Positions 58,513 to 64,000 of a DNA stretch of 64,000 nucleotides are shown one piece after another (position 1 is the first letter of the stretch; each line of letters starts with the position of its first letter). Position numbers and translations under genes: made by a program. The notes under the pieces were generated by a model, which worked only from the letters and a program-made list of their open reading frames with translations, was not told the DNA's origin and searched no databases. Source of the DNA: an uncultured bacterium. GTDB taxonomy: Bacteria > Patescibacteriota > Saccharimonadia > Saccharimonadales > Saccharimonadaceae. The stretch lies in NCBI GenBank assembly GCA_903899655.1, contig CAIUKF010000009.1, positions 124,001 through 188,000 on the forward strand. Reading direction: 5' to 3'.

Positions 58513-60138
58513 ATGGATCGATTCAGGACAACGATTGCTAAGGCCAATTTAAAACTTCCACTTCAACTGGCGGCTACGTTGTTGGCAGGTTCGTCGCTAT
58601 TGTCTAGTGTTCTGGGCTTGATACGTGCCCGTGAATTAACGAGTTTATATTACAGCACTTATCCGCAGGGTATTGATGCTTATACAGTAGCGTTTACGAT
58701 TCCTGATTTTATGTTTTTTATTTTGGTCTCTGGTGCGTTAAGTGTTACTTTTATACCTGTATTTAACCAACGTCTGGCCGATCACAATAAAAAGTCAGCC
58801 TGGGAATTATCAACTAGTTTGTTGAACTTCATGGCGATTTTGACATTGGTTGCTAGTGTGTTGATTATGATTTTTGCGCAACCGTTGGTTCAGTATGTTG
58901 TTGGTCCTGGACTCGATGAATCCAGTCGAGCTTTGGCCGTTAGTATGATGCGTGTGATTGCAGTCAATCCATTTTTGTTTGCAATTGCGGCTGTGGTGGC
59001 CAGTATGCAACAAGCGGTAGGGCGTTTTACATTTTTTGCAATGGCGCCAGCAGTATATAACATTGGTATTATTATTGGTGCAGTATTCTTTACTAACGGT
59101 ATTGATATCTTTGGTTGGCATGTTTTTGATGGTGGAATTATGGGCGTAGCGCTGGGTGTTGTTTTGGGTTCAGTTATGCAGCTATTAATCAGCTGTGTTG
59201 GACTTTTTGGTATGGGATTTGATTATAATTTCAAGATTTATTGGAAAAATAAAGGATTTTTGAAAGTACTATCATTACTACCGGCTAGGTCACTCGACCA
59301 GGGTATTGATTACGTTAATGGTATTGTCGAAACTAACTTGGCATCACGCATGATGGCAGGTACGATTTGGGCTTATCAACAGGCTTCAGTGCTGTCAAAT
59401 GTACCGATTAATTTAATTGGTGTCGCCATTAGTACAGCTGCTTTTCCTAAAATGGCTGAACGTTTAGGGCAAGGTCGACCAGACTTATTTAAAAGTGAAT
59501 TACAGGCAGTTTTGCGAGTAATTATTTGGTTGGCAATGCCAGTTACTGTGATTGCATATTTTGGACGTGGGTATTTAGTTAATTTTATTAAGAATGGCGG
59601 TGACTTTGTGATGTCTAATATATTGGGAGTGTTGGCCATAGCGATATTATTCCGTTCAATCTATCACATTTCAGCCCGTAGCTTTTATGCTCAACAAGAT
59701 ACAAAAACGCCATTATATATATCTTTTTTTGCAATTGGACTTAATATTTCGTTGGCCTTGTGGTTTACGATTGGACTTAATTCAGGTGTTTACGGATTAG
59801 CTTGGGCAACGGCAATTGTGTCGATTGTCGAAGTTGGTATATTGTTTACTATTATGGCCCGTCGTATCAGAGGATTATTTGACAAAATTTTCATGCACGC
59901 GATTGCTCGGATGGCCAGCGTGACTGGTTTTATGGCGGTTGTGACCTATATTTGTGTATCGATGCTGCCACTTAGTGCGACTGACCAAAGCTTCTTGGCT
60001 AGCTTTCCAAAGTTTGGATTAATTGTCACCGTGTCATTAATGTCGTACGTCATCTTTAGTCGGATGATAAAACTGCCAGAAGCCAATCCGATTATTGCAC
60101 GCTTTAAAAAGATACTTTTCGTTGGAATTAGGCGATAA
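58513..60138 (+). CDS. murJ: Lipid II flippase MurJ (MviN)
   Basis: A 541-residue MOP-superfamily protein with about 14 helices. Typical features are the opening SSLLSSVLGLIRARELTSLYY, GIDAYTVAFTIPDFMFFILVSGALSVTFIPVF, and internal SMMRVIAVNPFLFAIAAVV. It moves lipid II across the membrane for peptidoglycan assembly, consistent with murC in the same window. The start is an ATG with GGTT-poor leader 14 bp after ftsH; the stop shares one base with the lepA start (TAATG), so murJ and lepA are translationally linked. Confidence 0.94.
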   Translation: MDRFRTTIAKANLKLPLQLAATLLAGSSLLSSVLGLIRARELTSLYYSTYPQGIDAYTVAFTIPDFMFFILVSGALSVTFIPVFNQRLADHNKKSAWELSTSLLNFMAILTLVASVLIMIFAQPLVQYVVGPGLDESSRALAVSMMRVIAVNPFLFAIAAVVASMQQAVGRFTFFAMAPAVYNIGIIIGAVFFTNGIDIFGWHVFDGGIMGVALGVVLGSVMQLLISCVGLFGMGFDYNFKIYWKNKGFLKVLSLLPARSLDQGIDYVNGIVETNLASRMMAGTIWAYQQASVLSNVPINLIGVAISTAAFPKMAERLGQGRPDLFKSELQAVLRVIIWLAMPVTVIAYFGRGYLVNFIKNGGDFVMSNILGVLAIAILFRSIYHISARSFYAQQDTKTPLYISFFAIGLNISLALWFTIGLNSGVYGLAWATAIVSIVEVGILFTIMARRIRGLFDKIFMHAIARMASVTGFMAVVTYICVSMLPLSATDQSFLASFPKFGLIVTVSLMSYVIFSRMIKLPEANPIIARFKKILFVGIRR

Positions 60139-62000
60139 TGATAGTTAAAAACATCCGAAATTTTTGTATAATCGCGCACATCGATCATGGCAAATCGACA
60201 TTGGCCGATCGTATGTTAGAAATGACAGGTACGGTTGAAAAACGTGATATGAAATCACAGTTGCTAGACAGTATGGATTTGGAACGCGAAAAGGGCATTA
60301 CGATTAAATTAGCGCCTGTCAGGATGGCGTACAGAAGCCAAGCTATTGGAATATGGAATATGGAATATGACGAATCTCAAAAGCCAAATTCTAATAGCCA
60401 AATTCCAATAGCCGAAGTTGAGTATCAACTGAATTTGATAGATACCCCAGGTCACGTTGATTTTAGTTACGAGGTTAGCCGATCATTGCAGGCCTGCGAG
60501 GGTGCAGTTTTGGTAGTTGATGCCAGTCAAGGCATCCAAGCGCAAACTTTGGCTAACGTTTATCTAGCCTTGGCGGTTGATTTGACGATTATTCCAGTCC
60601 TAAACAAAATCGATTTACCAGCGGCCGATGTGGCGCGGGTTAGTGCTGAAATTATTAATTTGTTAGGCTGCAACGAAGAAGATATATTAAAGATTAGTGC
60701 TAAAACTGGTGCAGGTGTTGACGAAGTATTGCAAGCGATTGTTGATCGAATCCCTGCCCCCCAAGGCGATGCTGATGCGCCAACTCGGGCGCTGATTTTC
60801 GACAGCTATTATGATGACTATCGTGGTGTTATTTTGTACGTTCGGATTGTTGACGGCATGGTTAAAAAAGGCGACGTAATCGAGATGATTGCGACTGGTG
60901 CACACGGTATCGCCCTAGAGGTTGGTATTTTGCAGCCAGCTAAAAAAGAAATTGACGGCCTGACAACAGGTGAAATCGGTTATATCGTTACAAATTTACG
61001 CACAACGCGTGATGCCCGAGTTGGCGATACTGTAACGACTAAACGAGCTTACACGGCTTCACAATTACCAGGTTATAAATTAGTTAAGCCATTCGTTTAT
61101 GCTGGCTTTTTTCCGGTTAGCAATGATGATTATAAAGACCTGAAAGACGCAATTGAAAAACTAAGTTTAAGTGATTCGGCTTTGCAATTTGAACCCGAAA
61201 ATTCACCAGTTTTGGGATTTGGTGTGCGAATTGGATTCTTGGGTCTCCTGCATATGGATATTATCCGTGAACGTTTGGAGCGCGAATATAATTTGGATTT
61301 GATTGTGACAAATCCATCGACCGATTATCACGTCAGTCTTTCAAATGGTGAAGAATTAGACATAAAAAGTGCCAGTGATCTGCCTGATGTCAGTAAAATC
61401 AGTGAAATTCGTGAGCCTTGGATAAAGGGCGAAATTGTTGTGCCGCAAACTTATATCGGTGCAGTTTTGCAATTGATTATTAACAAACGTGGCATCCAAA
61501 AAAATCTGAGTTATATTGACGAGAGGGCACTAATTAGTTTTGAAGCGCCACTGGCGAATTTGCTTACGGATTTTTATGACCAATTAAAGTCAGTTACCAG
61601 CGGTTACGGGTCATTTAATTATGAACTTGATGATTACCGAACCGAGGATTTGGTGCGATTAGACTTTTATGTAGCTGGCAATATGGTTGACGCCCTCAGT
61701 ATTATGGCGCATCGCAGTGAAGCTCAAAGTTTAGGTCGCATTATTGTCGATAAATTAAAAGAGGCGATTCCGCGCCAAAACTTCCAGGTGGCATTGCAGG
61801 CAGCAATTGGTGGTAAATTTATTGCGCGCGCCGATTTGTCGGCCTTTCGTAAAGATGTTACAGGGTATCTATACGGTGGTGATGTATCGCGCAAAAAGAA
61901 GTTGTTGGCAAAACAAGCCAAAGGCAAAAAGCGCATGAAACGATTCGGTAAAGTCGACATTCCGTCTGAGGCTTTTACTGTTATGTTGAAGCGGGATTAA
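60138..62000 (+). CDS. lepA: Elongation factor 4 (LepA) with an in-frame repeat insertion
   Basis: A 620-residue translational GTPase. G1 is AHIDHGKST (13-21), G3 DTPGH (102-106), G4 NKID, then domain II, the EF-G-like domains and the LepA C-terminal domain with AKQAKGKKRMKRFGKVDIP. It remodels stalled ribosomes. Between VRMAYR and EYQLNLIDTPGH, where other LepA have a few residues, an extra ~22-26 residues (about 67-93, SQAIGIWNMEYDES then QKPNSNSQIPIAEV) are encoded by a palindromic repeat of the GGCTATTGGAAT family. The frame is kept and the remaining protein is intact, so it is likely functional. The insert falls in a surface loop of the G domain before G3. Confidence 0.95.
   Translation: MIVKNIRNFCIIAHIDHGKSTLADRMLEMTGTVEKRDMKSQLLDSMDLEREKGITIKLAPVRMAYRSQAIGIWNMEYDESQKPNSNSQIPIAEVEYQLNLIDTPGHVDFSYEVSRSLQACEGAVLVVDASQGIQAQTLANVYLALAVDLTIIPVLNKIDLPAADVARVSAEIINLLGCNEEDILKISAKTGAGVDEVLQAIVDRIPAPQGDADAPTRALIFDSYYDDYRGVILYVRIVDGMVKKGDVIEMIATGAHGIALEVGILQPAKKEIDGLTTGEIGYIVTNLRTTRDARVGDTVTTKRAYTASQLPGYKLVKPFVYAGFFPVSNDDYKDLKDAIEKLSLSDSALQFEPENSPVLGFGVRIGFLGLLHMDIIRERLEREYNLDLIVTNPSTDYHVSLSNGEELDIKSASDLPDVSKISEIREPWIKGEIVVPQTYIGAVLQLIINKRGIQKNLSYIDERALISFEAPLANLLTDFYDQLKSVTSGYGSFNYELDDYRTEDLVRLDFYVAGNMVDALSIMAHRSEAQSLGRIIVDKLKEAIPRQNFQVALQAAIGGKFIARADLSAFRKDVTGYLYGGDVSRKKKLLAKQAKGKKRMKRFGKVDIPSEAFTVMLKRD
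60342..60413. repeat. Palindromic repeat, GGCTATTGGAAT family (copy inside lepA)
   Basis: Left arm GCTATTGGAATATGGAATAT (60342-60361) and right arm AATTCCAATAGCC (60401-60413), with CTAATAGCCAAATT units as in the intergenic copies at 17873 and 62003. It contributes the extra residues of LepA. Confidence 0.8.
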
Positions 62001-62002
62001 GA

Positions 62003-62110
62003 AATGGCTATTAGAATATGGCTATTGGAATATAGCACTGGTCAGCCATAAAATTATATTTGAGATTAAATGCCACCTTCCAATAGCCATATTCCAATAG
62101 CCAATTTGAG
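62003..62110. repeat. Palindromic repeat, GGCTATTGGAAT family (copy 3)
   Basis: Arms GGCTATTAGAATATGGCTAT (from 62006) and CCAATAGCCATATTCCAATA (about 62080-62099), followed by GCC. It is located directly after lepA, less than 2 kb from the copy inside that gene. Confidence 0.82.
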
Positions 62111-62145
62111 CCGCCCCGACGAACGTCACCCGCGGAATGGGTTTT
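62111..62145. repeat. Partial second copy of the 7262 repeat, inverted
   Basis: 35 bases complementary to 7266-7300 with one difference (GAAC here, GGAC there). Directly adjoins palindromic repeat copy 3 and may end tatC transcription on the minus strand. Confidence 0.75.
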
Positions 62146-62153
62146 GAGTGTTT

Positions 62154-63191
62154 TTAAGCCATTACACGGTTTGTACTTGATGGGCGTCTGATGTCTGAAA
62201 AGACTCGAACGCTGTTGTTAATAGCGGCCCGTTGTGACTGTCTTTCTTGAAACCATGCGGCAGGTTGAACGGTAGTTGGTTTGATTTGACGGCGCATCAT
62301 ATCCATACTGGTGCGTTTTGGTTGAACGAACACTGGTGTTTGAGGTTTATCAAAGTTAACTAATTCATCGGCCATATCTTCAAGCGCTATCTCGTTTAGT
62401 ATCAAGTCAAATGTTACGGCAGGATTGACAGTATTTTCGAACATCATCGGTTTGAAAGCTTTGCGTTCAGCGTTGGCGTGTTTCATGACGACTATAACTA
62501 TTGACAGATTATAAAGGGCAATAATTGGTACGGCAATCAAAAGGCTTGTTAAAAAGTCGTATGTGAATGGCGCAATTAAAGCGATTATTAGACTGCCTAA
62601 AACAACCCATTTTTCAAATTTTAATAACTTTTTAGGTGGCAATGGTTTGATAGTATCAATGAAGGTAATTAGTAGTGGCAATTGGAACATAATGACGAAC
62701 GTAATAATGATATTACTGACAAATCCCAAATAACTATCAGCTGAAATCAAAGCGTCCAGTCCGCTGACGCGAAAACCTGCGAAAAAGTTTAACGATCCAG
62801 GCAAGATTATCGTAAAGGCAAAAACAGCGCCAATAATTGCCAAAATTGATGACGCAAATGATGTTGTATAGACTAATTTTTTTGATATTGATTGCTCGAA
62901 CGCTGGGCGAACAAACATTATTAAATTATAGATTAAGACTGGTATTGATATGGTTAGGGCGCCCATAAAACAGATTTTTAATATCAATGCAAAACTACCG
63001 GCTGGATTGTTGTAGTAAAGTGGAGCGTTAAGTGGAGATCGAAGTAGGCTCAAGATTGGTTCGTAAAAAGAATAAACAGCCAGGCCGGCAATAACCATTG
63101 CAATCAAAGATACACCTATACGTAAAGCTAGTTCACGTAAGTGACCTTGTAACGTTGTCGCTGGTTGCGAGATTTTTACTAATTTAGCCAC
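62154..63191 (-). CDS. tatC: Sec-independent translocase subunit TatC
   Basis: A 345-residue TatC with the six-helix core: LQGHLRELALRIGVSLIAM (the signal-peptide binding face), PLNAPLYY loop, FVRPAFEQ, FAFTIILPGSLNFFAGF and PLLITF. The core ends about residue 230; an extra ~110-residue hydrophilic tail (KHANAERKAFKPMMFE onward) is unusual and probably cytoplasmic. It forms the Tat receptor with TatA, encoded just upstream on the same strand. The two genes are 22 bp apart. Confidence 0.93.
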   Translation of the reverse strand: MAKLVKISQPATTLQGHLRELALRIGVSLIAMVIAGLAVYSFYEPILSLLRSPLNAPLYYNNPAGSFALILKICFMGALTISIPVLIYNLIMFVRPAFEQSISKKLVYTTSFASSILAIIGAVFAFTIILPGSLNFFAGFRVSGLDALISADSYLGFVSNIIITFVIMFQLPLLITFIDTIKPLPPKKLLKFEKWVVLGSLIIALIAPFTYDFLTSLLIAVPIIALYNLSIVIVVMKHANAERKAFKPMMFENTVNPAVTFDLILNEIALEDMADELVNFDKPQTPVFVQPKRTSMDMMRRQIKPTTVQPAAWFQERQSQRAAINNSVRVFSDIRRPSSTNRVMA

Positions 63192-63213
63192 ACTACCGCC
63201 CGTTATTTATAGA

Positions 63214-63384
63214 TTACTTTTTCTTTTCTTCTTCGTCTTTTTTGTCGTCACGGAATCCGTGGCGTAATTCTTTACCGGCTTGACCGATACCGCGGGCTAG
63301 TTCGGGCAGTTTTTTACCGCCAACAAACAGCACTAAAACTACAGCTGCAATTAAAAATATTATTTCGGTTTTACCTAAATTCAT
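63214..63384 (-). CDS. tatA: Sec-independent translocase subunit TatA
   Basis: A 56-residue protein: one helix (residues 7-22, TEIIFLIAAVVLVLFVGGKK), the conserved amphipathic helix KKLPELARGIGQAGKELRHG including the LPELxRxxG pattern, and a charged tail (RDDKKDEEEKKK). It is the pore-forming subunit of the twin-arginine system, and lies in the same operon as tatC. GAGAGGG lies 4-8 nt before the ATG. A typical minimal TatA/E. Confidence 0.95.
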   Translation of the reverse strand: MNLGKTEIIFLIAAVVLVLFVGGKKLPELARGIGQAGKELRHGFRDDKKDEEEKKK

Positions 63385-63521
63385 ACCCTCTCACTTTCTA
63401 TCTACGTACTGGTTACGATTATACCAAACCGTAACTGTTATGCCAAGTTTTGTTTGATTTATTGACCCTTGTAGCTTATGATTATTACAGATGTTTGCCA
63501 TCGGGCAAATGGAGTAGGGAT

Positions 63522-63722
63522 GTGGACAAAAAAGATATAATTCAAGCCATACGCGATAAAGAGATGGATCGAAAAGACTTCTTGAAATATAGCGGTCTAG
63601 TTATTCTTGGTTTGGCTGGTTTCAAGACCATTGCTAATCTGTTGTTACAGCCTGAATCTAAACCGACTGCTATGGCTAATAAATCTGGGCGTGGTTTTGG
63701 TAGTGGAAAGTACGGTGCCTAA
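63522..63722 (+). CDS. Small protein with a Tat-like signal sequence
   Basis: A 66-residue protein starting at GTG 63522, with GGAG 7 nt upstream. After a charged start (MDKKDIIQAIRDKE) comes MDRKDFLKYSGLVILGLAGF, where RK-x-F-L-K followed by a hydrophobic segment imitates the twin-arginine motif (RRxFLK). The tail ends in SGRGFGSGKYGA. It is divergent from tatA and directly followed (3 bp) by the fibre-like gene. It may be a Tat-targeted anchor or accessory of that surface protein. No family recognised. Confidence 0.65.
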   Translation: MDKKDIIQAIRDKEMDRKDFLKYSGLVILGLAGFKTIANLLLQPESKPTAMANKSGRGFGSGKYGA

Positions 63723-63725
63723 GTA

Positions 63726-64000
63726 ATGTTTGATCAACGGTTGCCAATAGTTGATGGTGATGACGGTGCCTGGGGTGACATATTAAATCAGTTTATATCT
63801 AAAGAGCATTACAATACTGGTGCCAATAATGCAGCTAATGGTGGACACCGAGTAATTACAATTCGTCCAGGTACAACGGCTGCAGGTACAGCACCATTGC
63901 AATTCACATCAGGTTCGCTGTTAATTACGCCTGAAATTGGAGCAGTTGAGTTTTTGGGCGACAAACTTTATTTTACGCAAACGACTGGTACAACTCGAAA
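63726..64000 (+). CDS. Start of a fibre-like surface protein (cut by window end)
   Basis: ATG 63726 opens a frame that stays open to the edge (about 91 codons). The text LPIVDGDDGAWGDILNQFIS followed by KEHYNTGANN and TIRPGTTAAGTAPLQFTSG is the repeated head motif of phage-tail-fibre-like and bacterial surface proteins ('PGTTAAGTAPLKFTSG...PE.GA.EF'). No signal peptide is encoded at its own N-terminus, so secretion might depend on the small Tat-like protein three bases upstream. The C-terminal part is outside the window. Confidence 0.72.
   Translation, partial: MFDQRLPIVDGDDGAWGDILNQFISKEHYNTGANNAANGGHRVITIRPGTTAAGTAPLQFTSGSLLITPEIGAVEFLGDKLYFTQTTGTTR

Noticed and set aside
62003-62145. Insertion sequence
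   Set aside because: No transposase frame; only palindromic arms and a half-copy of another repeat.

Overview
The window is AT-rich (roughly 38-40% G+C by eye), gene-dense bacterial DNA read with the standard bacterial code: UGA ends several genes, among them metK, the 4798 gene and the giant 26840 gene. Compact core proteins (323-residue MetK, archaeal-type AspRS), three CBS/CNNM-type membrane proteins, enormous surface proteins and very small intergenic gaps suggest a Patescibacteria/CPR genome, most likely Saccharibacteria-like. That placement is inferred from gene content, not from a marker phylogeny.

Layout. 1-7256: rhodanese, a SAM-riboswitch-controlled metK, SIMPL protein, two coupled CNNM/CBS proteins, an AbrB-type regulator, a short highly structured transcript with a 30-codon ORF, a DsbA-like thiol protein and a third CBS protein. 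7257-17863: archaeal-type aspS with a structured leader, TM2 and other small envelope proteins, murC, an MFS carrier, a MarR regulator with its operator and an epimerase, a START-like protein, tRNA-Ile(CAU) and an FtsB/DivIC-like protein. 17864-18369: palindromic repeat, initiator tRNA, tRNA remnant.

18370-42392 is the most remarkable part: one co-directional block with a TPR membrane protein, two giant surface proteins (2573 and 2768 residues), a LolD/MacB-type ABC pair, and genes for b-, delta-, alpha-, gamma-, beta- and epsilon-like subunits of an F1 ATPase. No a subunit and no free c subunit are present. Instead, the C-terminus of the first giant protein is a c-subunit-like helical hairpin that fits the classical c signature at every position except the ion-binding Asp/Glu, which is Leu. 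The best reading is a rotary F1-like motor whose rotor ring carries giant extracellular NHL/Ig-like arms: an ATP-driven surface machine with no proton path. This is inference from sequence, but topology, gene order and motif loss all agree.

42397-51731: a flavoprotein disulfide-reductase homologue lacking both redox cysteines, with an ATP-cone protein and a six-helix membrane protein; a 49-residue ORF; a family of four ASCH-domain genes, two fused to GNAT acetyltransferase; an S66 peptidase; a fused polyprenol-kinase/DUF92 protein. 51732-54059: a tRNA-rich variable segment with a Leu-like tRNA bearing a Trp anticodon, two small unknown genes, tRNA-Met, tRNA fragments and repeats. 54243-62000: Y-family polymerase and its small partner, tilS, ftsH, murJ and lepA (carrying an in-frame palindromic repeat). 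62154-64000: tatC, tatA, a small protein with a Tat-like signal and the start of a fibre-like protein.

Across the window at least fourteen start codons lie only 6-9 nt after a good -10 hexamer and have no ribosome-binding site at a usable distance, so leaderless transcription appears common. SD-led starts occur inside operons and behind structured leaders.
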